From Streptomyces cellostaticus (lineage in GTDB: Bacteria; Actinomycetota; Actinomycetes; Streptomycetales; Streptomycetaceae): a DNA stretch of 64,000 bases. Shown here in pieces: positions 42,735 to 53,780 of this stretch. The stretch covers positions 58,619 to 122,618 of the forward strand of contig NZ_JALLIN010000021.1 of NCBI RefSeq assembly GCF_023630175.1, written 5' to 3'. Below the pieces are notes generated by a model. The model saw only the letters and a list, made by a program, of their open reading frames with translations, was not told where the DNA came from and searched no databases. Each line of letters opens with the position of its first letter. The stretch's first letter is position 1. The translations under genes were made by a program, and so were the position numbers.

Positions 42735-43034
42735 GCCGAGCAGGTTAACGGGGACTAACGGCACCTGACCCGGTGCCGTCCGTCACAACCGGCCGGGGGT
42801 CCGGGGGTCGCCCCCCGGGCAGGCACAGCACGGGGACCAACGGCACCTGGCCCGGTGCCGTCCGTCACAACCGGCCGGGGGTCCGGGGGTCGCCCCCCGG
42901 GCAGGCACAGCACGGGGACCAACGGCACCTGACCCGGTGCCGTTGGTCCCCGGGTGCCGCGAAGGGCGCGGGGAACCGCGCGACCGGGAGCGGGCCGGTG
43001 CTCCCGGACCCTCACCGCGACGGGGAGCCGTCGC
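42735..43034. other. 300-base gap with 82-bp repeats and a long palindrome
   Basis: No gene is supported. Most of the gap is the repeat array at 42750-42951. It separates the enoyl-CoA hydratase start from the L,D-transpeptidase stop. After 42952 I see only GC-rich sequence leading to the transpeptidase 3' end. Confidence 0.6.
42750..42951. repeat. 82-bp tandem repeat, two full units, third ending in a 38-base palindrome
   Basis: Units start at 42750, 42832 and 42914 (GGGGAC[T/C]AACGGCACCTG) and are nearly identical. The third unit switches sequence after GGTGCCGT, so that GGGGACCAACGGCAC (42914-42928) and GTGCCGTTGGTCCCC (42937-42951) form a perfect 15-pair stem. It may act as a terminator or stabilising element for the transpeptidase transcript, and looks like a reverse-copied end of the repeat. 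Confidence 0.8.
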
Positions 43035-44279
43035 TCACTTCTTCCACTCCTCCCACGACATGTTCCAGCCGTTGAGCCCGTTGTCCGGGGCCACCGTCCG
43101 GTCGTGGGAGTGCTTCACGACGACCACGTCGCCGATCATCGAGTGGTTGAAGAACCAGGCCGCCGGCACGCCCTGGTCGTAGCCACCGCGTACGTCGCGC
43201 AGGCCGACGCAGCCGTGGCTGGCGTTGTAGTTGCCGAAGGCGCCGCCACCCCAGTAGTTGCCGTGCACGAAGGTGCCGGAGTCGGTGAGGCGGATGGCGT
43301 GCGGGACGTCCTTGATGTCGTACTCGCCGCCGTAGCCGACGGTCTCGCCGTTCATGCGGGTCACGGTGAGCTTCTCGCTCATGACCATCCGGCCGTTCCA
43401 GGTCTCGTAGCCGGGCTTGCCGGTGGTCACCGGGAGGGTCTTGACGACCTTTCCGTCCTGGGTGACCTTCATCGTGTGCTTCTTGGCGTCCACGACGGAC
43501 ACCTGGTTGCGGCCGATGGTGAACTTCACGGTCTTGTGCTGCTTGCCGTAGACGCCGTCGCGGCCCTCCACCCCGTCGAGGTTGAGGTCGACGGTGACCT
43601 CGGTGCCCTCCTTCCAGTACTCCTCCGGGCGGAAGTCCAGGCGGTCGTTGCCGAACCAGTGCCCCTCGACGTCGACGGCCGGCTCGGTCTTGATGCTGAT
43701 GGCCTTCTCGACGTCCGCCGGGCTGGTGATGCCCCGGGTGAAGCGGAGGGAGAACGGCATGCCCACCCCGACGGTCGAACCGTCCTCGGGGGTGAAGTAG
43801 CCGACGAAGGTGTCGCGGGGGGTGAGGGTGGTGAAGCTGGAGTCCTCGGCGGCCTCGCGGCCCGCGGAGTCCTTGGCGACCGCGTGCACGCTGTACCGGG
43901 TACCGGCGGCGAGATGGGTCGACGGCTCCCAGGCGGCGCCGTCCCCGGTGACGGCGCCGTCGACCTTCGCGCCCTTGGCGTCCTTGACGGTGACCTCGGT
44001 CAGCCTGCCCCCGGTGACGCTCACCTTGAGCGCGCCGCTGGTGTCGACGCCGGTGGCACCGGACTTGGGCGAGATGCTGACGGCGGCGGTCGACTGCCCG
44101 CCCCGCCGGGTGCCGGAGTCCTGGCCCTTCGCGTTCGCCGACGCGGACCCGGACTCCGGTTCGCCGCTCCCGCCGCACGCGGTGACGGCCACGAGCAGAG
44201 CGCCGGATATCAGCACCAGCCCCTTACGGCCCACCCCTCGGCCCCCCGCCGACGCCCCCGATATCGGCCGCACGTTCAC
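43035..44279 (-). CDS. L,D-transpeptidase (Ig-like plus YkuD domain), copy 1
   Basis: A 414-residue peptidoglycan-cross-linking enzyme that would form 3-3 links. GTG 44279 follows GGGGAG. The N-terminus is a lipoprotein signal (LISGALLVAVTACGG). Two Ig-like domains (residues ~70-270) precede the YkuD domain with the motif HGNYWG and SHGCVGLRD, where Cys is the nucleophile and His the general base. The architecture matches the actinobacterial Ldt group related to LdtMt2. A paralogue lies just upstream on the same strand. Confidence 0.93.
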   Translation of the reverse strand: MNVRPISGASAGGRGVGRKGLVLISGALLVAVTACGGSGEPESGSASANAKGQDSGTRRGGQSTAAVSISPKSGATGVDTSGALKVSVTGGRLTEVTVKDAKGAKVDGAVTGDGAAWEPSTHLAAGTRYSVHAVAKDSAGREAAEDSSFTTLTPRDTFVGYFTPEDGSTVGVGMPFSLRFTRGITSPADVEKAISIKTEPAVDVEGHWFGNDRLDFRPEEYWKEGTEVTVDLNLDGVEGRDGVYGKQHKTVKFTIGRNQVSVVDAKKHTMKVTQDGKVVKTLPVTTGKPGYETWNGRMVMSEKLTVTRMNGETVGYGGEYDIKDVPHAIRLTDSGTFVHGNYWGGGAFGNYNASHGCVGLRDVRGGYDQGVPAAWFFNHSMIGDVVVVKHSHDRTVAPDNGLNGWNMSWEEWKK

Positions 44280-44436
44280 CTTGCACTCCCCTCGCCGGAC
44301 CAGGTCAGGCCCGCTCCCCACTGCACTTGGTGTGCGCATGTTAACCGCAGGATTTCGAGCGGGGAGCCGGCCGAAGGTCACCGTTCCGTCGCAACTTCAA
44401 CCGCTCGGTGCGACCCGAAACCCGTGCCGGCTCGGC

Positions 44437-45660
44437 TCACTTCACGGCGCCGCCCGCTTTCCACTGCTTCCACGCCATGTTCCACCCACCGAGCCCGTTG
44501 TCGGGAGCGACCGTTTTGTCCTTGCTGTTGACGACCTCCACGACGTCACCGATGAGGCTGCGGTCGAAGAACCAGCCCGCGGGCGTGTCCGAGCCGCCGC
44601 CCTTGACGTCCCTGAGCCCGACGCACCCGTGGCTGACGTTCACGCTCCCCGGGGCGTCCGGGGACCAGTAGTTGCCGTGCAGGAAGGTGCCGGAGTCGGT
44701 GAGCCGCATGGCGTGCGGGACGTCGGGGATGTCGTACTCGCCGCCGAAGCCGACCGTCCGGCTGTTCATGCGGGTCACCTCGAGCATCTCCATCACCACC
44801 ATCTTCCCGTTGTACGTGGTGGTCTTCGGGGCGCCCGCGGTGATCGGCACGGTGGCCAGCAACTGCCCGTCGCGCCGCACCTCCATCATGTGCCGCGCCG
44901 CGTCCACCCGGGAGACCTGGCCGCGGCCGACGGTGAAGGCGAACGTCTTGTCCTGCAGCCCGTAGACGCCGCGCGCGCCCTCCACGTCCCTCAGCCCGAG
45001 GTGGACGGTGACCTCGGTGCCGGGCTTCCAGTAGCGCTCCGGACGGAAGTCGAGCCGGTCCTTGCCGAACCAGTGCGGGCGGATCTCCACCGGCGGGTTC
45101 GCGGTCACGCGCACGGCGCGCTCGACGGCGGCGCGATCGGTGATCTCCCGGTTGAAGGAGAGGGAGACGATCATCCCGATGCCGACGGTGGCCCGGTTCT
45201 CGGGGGTGACGTAGCCGATGAACCGCTCCTCGGGCACATGCGTCGTGAACGTGGTGTGCCGGGCCGAGCGGTGGCCCCCGGAGTCGAGGGCGACCGCGTC
45301 GACGGTGTACTTGGCGGCCAGCGCCAGCCGTCCGTCGTCCGGTTCCCAGCCCAGCCCGTCGGCGGTGATGTGCCCGGGGACCGGGGCGTCCTGTGCGTCC
45401 TGGGACCTCATGACGCTCACCTTCTCCAGGCGCCCGTCGGTCACCCGGACCCGTAGCCGCTCCCCGGGCCGGACGCCCGTGCTGCCGTCCTCCGGGGTGA
45501 CCCGAATGGCGTCCTTCGGGGCCGGCGGACCGCCGAGCATCCGGTCGATGTCCAGACCGCCGGAGCCGCCCGCGGTGCAGCCGGCCAGCAGTCCCACCCA
45601 TGTCAGTACGGCGGCCAGTGCGGCCCCCGCGCGCCGTGCGCGTCCTTGTGCGTGCCTCAC
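44437..45660 (-). CDS. L,D-transpeptidase (Ig-like plus YkuD domain), copy 2
   Basis: A 407-residue paralogue of the enzyme encoded at 43035-44279, with the same order: lipobox (TWVGLLAGCTAG), two Ig-like domains, and a YkuD domain (HGNYWSP and NVSHGCVGLRDVKGG). The two proteins share long conserved stretches (GYVTPENRATVGIGM / GYFTPEDGSTVGVGM; FGGEYDIPDVPHA / YGGEYDIKDVPHA) but differ enough to suggest an old duplication. GTG 45660 (VRHAQGRARRAG). The shorter linker and a distinct N-terminal lipoprotein anchor may give different timing. It is divergent from glgX with a 246-base gap. Confidence 0.93.
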   Translation of the reverse strand: MRHAQGRARRAGAALAAVLTWVGLLAGCTAGGSGGLDIDRMLGGPPAPKDAIRVTPEDGSTGVRPGERLRVRVTDGRLEKVSVMRSQDAQDAPVPGHITADGLGWEPDDGRLALAAKYTVDAVALDSGGHRSARHTTFTTHVPEERFIGYVTPENRATVGIGMIVSLSFNREITDRAAVERAVRVTANPPVEIRPHWFGKDRLDFRPERYWKPGTEVTVHLGLRDVEGARGVYGLQDKTFAFTVGRGQVSRVDAARHMMEVRRDGQLLATVPITAGAPKTTTYNGKMVVMEMLEVTRMNSRTVGFGGEYDIPDVPHAMRLTDSGTFLHGNYWSPDAPGSVNVSHGCVGLRDVKGGGSDTPAGWFFDRSLIGDVVEVVNSKDKTVAPDNGLGGWNMAWKQWKAGGAVK

Positions 45661-45906
45661 ATGGGACTCAACGAGCGGGCACGCTCCGGGGAAACGTGAG
45701 TGCGACCCCCGGGCTGGGCAGAACAGTGGGGAGGACGGCACGAAGGGGAGCCTTCCCCCGCCGGGGGAGGGCTCCTCCCAGCCCGCGTCGGAGCCGCCGG
45801 GGCTCGGCCGCACCGGACGGCCGGGCGTGCGCTTCCGCGCGCGCTCGGCCGTTCGGCGCGGCGCGCCGCGTCCCGGCGGGCGAGCCACTGAAAGAGGGGC
45901 CGACTG

Positions 45907-48150
<2,244 letters not shown>

Positions 48151-48324
48151 GCCGCTGCGGTGCCTGGCCGGCGCGGCGCCCGCCGGGCCGGCGGTGCCTG
48201 GCCGGGCGGCGCGGCGCCCGTTCGTCCGGCCGCCCGCAACCGCAGGTCGCAGCTCCGGCGGCGGAGCCGGCTCCGGCCAAAACTCGGTGGGCGATGTCAG
48301 TGGCGATCCGTAGGCTCGCTCCTG

Positions 48325-50130
48325 ATGCCCACGACACGTGCAACCACCGCCGAAGAAGCCCGCCCCGAGCGCTCGGCCGTCCGTACGCTGCTGCGCCTGT
48401 GGCCGTACGTGCGCCCCGTGCGGGCTCGGCTCTTCACGGCCGCGATCGTCGCGATCGTCGCCTCCTGCGTGGGCCTGGTGATCCCGCTGGTGCTGAAGTG
48501 GATGGTCGACGGCCCGGTCGCCGACCGGGCCCCGGCGGGCGTCTGGCTGGGCGCGCTGTGCCTGCTGCTGCTCGGCGTCGCGGAGGCGGTCCTGTTCGGC
48601 ACGAGGCGCTGGCTGGTGGCCCGGCCGCTGTCGCACGTCGAGGCGGAGCTGCGGGCGGCCATGTACGGCCGGCTGCAACGGCTGCCGGTGTCCTTCCACG
48701 ACCGGTGGGCGTCCGGCCAGCTCCTCTCCCGGGCGACGACCGATCTGATGCTGCTGCGCATGTTCCTGGCGTTCCCGCTGACCTTCCTGCTGGTCAACGG
48801 TGTGACGATCCTCGTCGGTGTGGTGATCATGCTGATGCAGGACTGGGTGCTCGGCCTGGTCGTCCTCGGGCCCGCCGTTCCGGTGCTGTGGACCTGCGTG
48901 GTCTTCGAACGGCGCTACGCCGAGGTGGCGCGGCGCGCCCAGGACCAGGTCGGCGACCTGACCACGGTCGTCGAGGAGAGCGTGCTCGGCATCCGCATCA
49001 TCAAGGGCTTCGGCCGGCACCGCGCCCAGTCCCGGGCGTTCCACGAGCTGTCGGGCCGGCTGCGCGGCACGGAACTGCGCAAGGCACGGCTGCTGGCCAC
49101 CATCTGGGGCGTCATCGTGACGCTCCCGGAGGCGGCGATCGGCGCCGCTCTGGTGGTCGGCGCTCTGCGGGTGGCCGACGGCGAGCTGTCCGCGGGCACG
49201 CTGGTGGCGTTCCTGAGCACGGCGCTCGCCCTGCGCTGGCCGGTGGACTCCATCGGCTTCCTGCTGGCCATGAGCCAGGAGGCGGCGAGCGCAACGGAAC
49301 GGTACTTCGAGGTGATGGACGAGGAGCCGGAGAGCTCCGGGACGGTCGCGGGCGGCGCCGGGGCCGGGGCCGAGCCCGGACTGCGCTTCCACGGTGTCCG
49401 GTTCCGCTACCCCGACGCGCCCCCGGACTCCCCGCCCCTGCTCGACCGCGTCGACCTGCACATCCGTCCCGGCGAGTCGATGGCCCTGGTCGGGGCCACC
49501 GGCAGCGGCAAGACGACCCTGACCGCGCTCGTCCCCCGGCTGCACGAGGTCACCTCGGGACGCATCAGCCTGAACGGCGTGGACATCGCCGCCATGCCCC
49601 GTGCGGAGCTGCGCGCCAGGGTCGCCGTGGCCTTCGAGGAACCCACGCTGTTCTCGACGTCCGTCGGTGAGAACGTGCTGATGGGCGCGGCGGACGGTGC
49701 CGGGAAGGCGGATCTGGACCGGGCGCTGTCGGTGGCCCGGGCCGACTTCGCGCACGGGCTGCCGGAGGGCACCGGCACCCGGGTGGGCGAGCAGGGGCTG
49801 AGCCTGTCCGGCGGGCAGCGCCAGCGGCTGGCCCTGGCCCGCGCGGTGGTCGGCCGGCCGGAGTTCCTGGTGCTGGACGACCCCCTGTCCGCGCTGGACG
49901 TGCACACGGAGGCCGCCGTGGAGGCCGCGCTGCGGCAGGTGCTGGCCGACACCACCGCGCTGATCGTGGCCCACCGGCCGTCCACGGTGCTGCTCGCGGA
50001 CCGGGTCGCCCTGCTGTCGGGCGGCCGGATCGCCGCCGTCGGCACCCATCAGGAACTGCTGCGCACGAACGCCGAGTACGCGCACCTGATGTCGGGGGCG
50101 GCGGCCGGGGAACGGGAGGACCACGCATGA
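48325..50130 (+). CDS. ABC exporter half-transporter 1 (degenerate Walker B Glu)
   Basis: A 601-residue exporter with a six-helix type-1 exporter membrane domain and a C-terminal ATPase. Walker A GATGSGKTT, signature LSLSGGQRQRLA, and H-loop IVAHRPST are normal, but Walker B reads FLVLDDPLSALD: the catalytic glutamate after the Asp is an aspartate. This substitution marks the degenerate-site subunit in known heterodimeric exporters (TM287-like). ATG 48325 (MPTTRATTAEEARPERS). Its stop overlaps the next start by four bases (ATGA), so both halves are made together. Confidence 0.92.
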   Translation: MPTTRATTAEEARPERSAVRTLLRLWPYVRPVRARLFTAAIVAIVASCVGLVIPLVLKWMVDGPVADRAPAGVWLGALCLLLLGVAEAVLFGTRRWLVARPLSHVEAELRAAMYGRLQRLPVSFHDRWASGQLLSRATTDLMLLRMFLAFPLTFLLVNGVTILVGVVIMLMQDWVLGLVVLGPAVPVLWTCVVFERRYAEVARRAQDQVGDLTTVVEESVLGIRIIKGFGRHRAQSRAFHELSGRLRGTELRKARLLATIWGVIVTLPEAAIGAALVVGALRVADGELSAGTLVAFLSTALALRWPVDSIGFLLAMSQEAASATERYFEVMDEEPESSGTVAGGAGAGAEPGLRFHGVRFRYPDAPPDSPPLLDRVDLHIRPGESMALVGATGSGKTTLTALVPRLHEVTSGRISLNGVDIAAMPRAELRARVAVAFEEPTLFSTSVGENVLMGAADGAGKADLDRALSVARADFAHGLPEGTGTRVGEQGLSLSGGQRQRLALARAVVGRPEFLVLDDPLSALDVHTEAAVEAALRQVLADTTALIVAHRPSTVLLADRVALLSGGRIAAVGTHQELLRTNAEYAHLMSGAAAGEREDHA

Positions 50131-51992
50131 CCAGTACGACGACCGCCGCCCCGGCCACGGAGGACGGCGACCGGCCGCCCCGGTCCCGGGACACCTCGGG
50201 CCCGGACCCCTTCGACCACGACGCCCTGCCCACCCCGCCCGGTGCCACGGCCGCGCTGCTGCGCTCCCTGCTCGCGCCCATGAGGTCCCGGGTCGCCGTC
50301 ACCACGCTTTTGCTGCTGCTCCAGCAGGCGGCCGTGCAGACCGGTCCGCTGCTGGTGGCGTACGCCATCGACAACGCCGTGCCGGCGTTCCGGGACCACG
50401 ACCACGGGCCGCTGATCGCGGTGGGCGCCGGCTACCTGCTGTGCGCGCTGCTCTCCGGCGGGCTGCAGTTCGCGTTCATCGAGGCCTCCGCGCGGGTCAA
50501 CCAGAACGTGCTGCTGGATCTGCGGGGCCGGATCTTCCGGCACGCGCAGGCCCTCAGCGTCGACTTCCACGAGCGGTACACGAGCGGTCGCCTGATCTCC
50601 CGCTCCACCACGGACGTCGAATCGCTGCGCGAGCTCCTCGACGAGGGGCTGCAGGAGCTGGTGACCGTGGTGCTCTCCTTCGTCTACATCTCGGCGATGC
50701 TGCTGTGGCTGGATCTCGGCCTGGGCGCGGTCGCGGTGGCCTCCTTCGTGCCGCTGTACCTGCTGGTGCGGAGGTACCAGCGGCGCGCGGGACGGGTGTA
50801 CCGGGCCCGGTCCACGGCGATCGCCGCGGTGATCGTGAAGTTCGTGGAGACGATGAACGGCATCCGGCCGGTGCGCGCCTTCCGCCGGGAGGCCGCGAAC
50901 GACGCCGAGTTCGCCGTGCTGAACCAGCGGCACGAGCGCACCAACGGCGACACCCTGCTGGAGATGGCCCGGTACGTGGTGGGCTCCCGTCTGGTGGCCA
51001 ACACGGCGGTCGCCGGGATCGTGCTGTGGGGTGCCTACCGGGTGGCGTCCGGCACGCTGGAGCTGGGAGTGCTGGCGGCGGCCGTGCTGTACCTGCGGCG
51101 GCTGTACGACCCGATCGACCGGCTCGGCATGTTCCTGAACTCCTACCAGTCGGCGGCCGCCTCCCTGGAGAAGATCGCCGGGCTGCTGGCGCAGACGCCG
51201 TCGGTGCCGGAGCCGTCGGTGCCGCGCGAACTGCCCTCGTCCGACGATGGGTTCCCGGGCCGCGAGGTGGTCTTCGACGGCGTCCGCTTCGCCTACCGCA
51301 CCGGCGGGGAGGTGCTGCCCCGCTTCGACCTGACGCTCCCGGCCGGGCAGACCGTGGCGGTCGTCGGCTCCACGGGCGCCGGCAAGTCGACGCTGGCCAA
51401 GCTGCTCGCCCGGTTCTACGACCCGTCCGGCGGGCGGGTGCTGCTCGACGGCGTCGACCTGCGCGAGCTGGGCACGGCCGAGCTGCGGAGCGGGGTGGTC
51501 ATGGTGACGCAGGAGGCGTTCCTGTTCTCCGGGACGGTGGCGGACAACATCGCGATCGGCCGGCCCGATGCCACGCGGGAGGACATCGAGCGGGCCGCGA
51601 AGGCGATCGGCGCGCACGAGTTCATCGACGCGCTGCCCGACGGCTACGACACGGACGTCCGCAAGCGCGGTGGCCGCATCTCGGCGGGGCAGCGCCAGCT
51701 CGTCGCGTTCGCCCGCGCCCTCCTGGCCGATCCTGCGGTGCTGATCCTGGACGAGGCGACCAGTTCCCTGGACGTCCCGGGTGAGCGTGCCGTGCAACGG
51801 GCCATGGCCACCGTGCTGCGCGGCCGTACCGCCGTGGTGATCGCGCACCGGCTGTCGACCGTGGAGATCGCCGACCGGGTGCTGGTGATGGAGCACGGCC
51901 GGATCGTCGAGGACGGCAGCCCGGACGAACTCATCGCGGGCACCGGCAGGTTCGCGGATCTGCACAGGGCGTGGCGGGACAGTCTCGCGTAG
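50127..51992 (+). CDS. ABC exporter half-transporter 2 (catalytic partner)
   Basis: A 621-residue half-exporter. It has Walker A GSTGAGKST, Walker B VLILDEATSSLD with intact Glu, H-loop VIAHRLSTV, and signature RISAGQRQLV (ISAGQ in place of LSGGQ). It is the expected catalytic partner of half-transporter 1: this subunit supplies Walker A/B for one consensus site, to which transporter 1 supplies LSGGQ. ATG 50127 overlaps the upstream stop by four bases. The substrate cannot be read from the sequence; related pairs are multidrug or lipid exporters. Confidence 0.93.
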   Translation: MTSTTTAAPATEDGDRPPRSRDTSGPDPFDHDALPTPPGATAALLRSLLAPMRSRVAVTTLLLLLQQAAVQTGPLLVAYAIDNAVPAFRDHDHGPLIAVGAGYLLCALLSGGLQFAFIEASARVNQNVLLDLRGRIFRHAQALSVDFHERYTSGRLISRSTTDVESLRELLDEGLQELVTVVLSFVYISAMLLWLDLGLGAVAVASFVPLYLLVRRYQRRAGRVYRARSTAIAAVIVKFVETMNGIRPVRAFRREAANDAEFAVLNQRHERTNGDTLLEMARYVVGSRLVANTAVAGIVLWGAYRVASGTLELGVLAAAVLYLRRLYDPIDRLGMFLNSYQSAAASLEKIAGLLAQTPSVPEPSVPRELPSSDDGFPGREVVFDGVRFAYRTGGEVLPRFDLTLPAGQTVAVVGSTGAGKSTLAKLLARFYDPSGGRVLLDGVDLRELGTAELRSGVVMVTQEAFLFSGTVADNIAIGRPDATREDIERAAKAIGAHEFIDALPDGYDTDVRKRGGRISAGQRQLVAFARALLADPAVLILDEATSSLDVPGERAVQRAMATVLRGRTAVVIAHRLSTVEIADRVLVMEHGRIVEDGSPDELIAGTGRFADLHRAWRDSLA

Positions 51993-52019
51993 CGCGACGG
52001 ACAGGACGGGGGCGGCAGG

Positions 52020-53780
52020 TTGATCGACGCGTACGAGGATCCGGGCACGCCCGACGTCCGCGGCGGCTGGCACTACCTGGGCTGGCTGGTGCTGCGCCAG
52101 CAGGCACGGTCGCTGGTGGGCGCACTGCTGGGCAGCACCTGGATGGTGCTGATGGCGGCCCAGCCGTATCTGATGGCACGGGCGGTGGACGACGGTCTGC
52201 TGCCGGGCCGGACGGGGGTGCTGGCCGGGTGGGCCGGTGTGATGCTGGTGGTCGGCGCGCTGAACGCCTGGGTGAGCATCATGCGGCACCGCACCATGAC
52301 CCGGGTCCGCATGGACGCCAACTTCCGCACGGTGAAGCTGGTCGTGGAGCACGCGGCCCGGCTGGGGGCGGCGCTGCCGCGCCGGGCGGGCGCCGGGGAG
52401 GTCGTCACCATCGGAGTCGGTGACGTGCAGACCATCGCGACGGCGCTGACCGTGGTCGGTCCCGGGGTGGGCTCGCTGGTGGTCTACGTGGTGGTGGCCG
52501 GCGTGCTGCTGTCCATCTCGGCGCCGATAGCCGCCGTGGTGCTGCTCGGGGTGCCGGTGATCGGGCTGCTCACCGGGCCGCTGACCGTGCGGCTGCAGGG
52601 CGCGGAGAGCGAGTACCGGGAGCGCCAGGGCGTGCTGGCGGCCCGCATCGGGGATCTCGCGGGCGGGCTGCGGGTCCTCAACGGCTTCGGTGGCAAGGGG
52701 CTGTTCGCCGACGCCTTCCGCCGGGACTCGCAGCGGCTGCGCGCCCAGGGGTACCGGGTGGGGGCGGTGGCGAGCTGGGTGCAGGCGCTGGGCATGGGCG
52801 TGCCGACGCTGTTCCTGGCGGTGGTCACCTGGCTCGCGGCGCGGCAGGCGGCGGAGGGTGGCATCAGCATCGGTGAGCTGGTGTCGGTCTACGGCTATGT
52901 CGCGGTGCTGATCGTGCCGGTGGCGTTCTTCATCGAGCTGACCTACCAGTTGAACCGGGGCGTGGTGGCGGCCCGCCGGGTGGTGGCACTGCTGCGGCTG
53001 GAGCCGGAGCCGGACGAGGGCTCGCTGCCCGCGCCGGACGGGCCGGCCGAATTGCGCGACCCGGCGTCCGGGGTGCGGGTGCCGGCCGGCCGGCTGGTCG
53101 CGCTGACCGCCGCGCGTCCCGCCGAGACGGCGGCGGTGGTGGACCGTCTCGGCCGGTACGGGGCGACCGACGCCACCTGGGGCGGGGTGCGGCTGGACGC
53201 GGTGCCGCTGGCCGAGGTGCGGTCGCGGATCCTGGTCGCCGACAACGAGGCGGACCTGTTCGCCGGGCCGCTCAGGGAGATGGTGGCCGCGGCGGAGCCG
53301 GCCGGCGGGGCCGCGCTGCGCCGGGCCGTGTACGCGGCCGCCGCCGAGGACGTCGTACGGGGGCTGCCGGAGGGTCCGGACTCGGCGGTCGCCGGTCAGG
53401 GCCGCAGCCTCTCCGGCGGCCAGCGGCAGCGGATCCGGCTGGTGCGGGCGCTGCTGGCCGACCCCGAGGTGCTGCTCGCCGTGGAGCCGACCTCGGCACT
53501 GGACGCGCACACGGAGGCCACGGTCGCCGAGCGGCTGCGGGAGGCGCGCGAGGGCCGCACGACGGTGCTGACGAGCACCTCGCCGCTGGTGCTGGACCGC
53601 GCCGACACGGTGCTGTTCCTGGTCGACGGCAAGGTGGCGGCGAGCGGCCCGCACCGGCGCCTGCTGGCCGAGGAGCCGGGCTACCGGGCGCTGGTGGCAC
53701 GCGACGTCGAGGACGGTGGGACCACCGAGGACACCGAGGACACCAAGGACACCAAGGACACCGAGGAGGCCGTACGGTGA
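52020..53780 (+). CDS. ABC exporter half-transporter 3 (degenerate nucleotide-binding site)
   Basis: A 586-residue half-exporter with a normal membrane domain (six hydrophobic segments) and an ATPase domain that keeps the signature SLSGGQRQRIR but has lost other elements. Where Walker A should lie the sequence reads LTAARPAETAAV without G-x-x-G-x-G-K; Walker B is LLAVEPTSALD, with Val for Asp; the H-loop is STSPLV, with Ser for His. It therefore cannot hydrolyse ATP at its own site but can still present LSGGQ to a partner. TTG 52020 (GGGGGCGG upstream). It overlaps the next gene's GTG by four bases. Confidence 0.9.
   Translation: MIDAYEDPGTPDVRGGWHYLGWLVLRQQARSLVGALLGSTWMVLMAAQPYLMARAVDDGLLPGRTGVLAGWAGVMLVVGALNAWVSIMRHRTMTRVRMDANFRTVKLVVEHAARLGAALPRRAGAGEVVTIGVGDVQTIATALTVVGPGVGSLVVYVVVAGVLLSISAPIAAVVLLGVPVIGLLTGPLTVRLQGAESEYRERQGVLAARIGDLAGGLRVLNGFGGKGLFADAFRRDSQRLRAQGYRVGAVASWVQALGMGVPTLFLAVVTWLAARQAAEGGISIGELVSVYGYVAVLIVPVAFFIELTYQLNRGVVAARRVVALLRLEPEPDEGSLPAPDGPAELRDPASGVRVPAGRLVALTAARPAETAAVVDRLGRYGATDATWGGVRLDAVPLAEVRSRILVADNEADLFAGPLREMVAAAEPAGGAALRRAVYAAAAEDVVRGLPEGPDSAVAGQGRSLSGGQRQRIRLVRALLADPEVLLAVEPTSALDAHTEATVAERLREAREGRTTVLTSTSPLVLDRADTVLFLVDGKVAASGPHRRLLAEEPGYRALVARDVEDGGTTEDTEDTKDTKDTEEAVR

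Noticed and set aside
50049..53654. A 1201-codon open frame on the minus strand opposite the ABC exporter genes
   Set aside because: It is antisense to two well-supported exporters, rich in His/Arg/Gly/Gln from GC-biased antisense codons, and matches no domain. It is a normal artefact of high-GC DNA.
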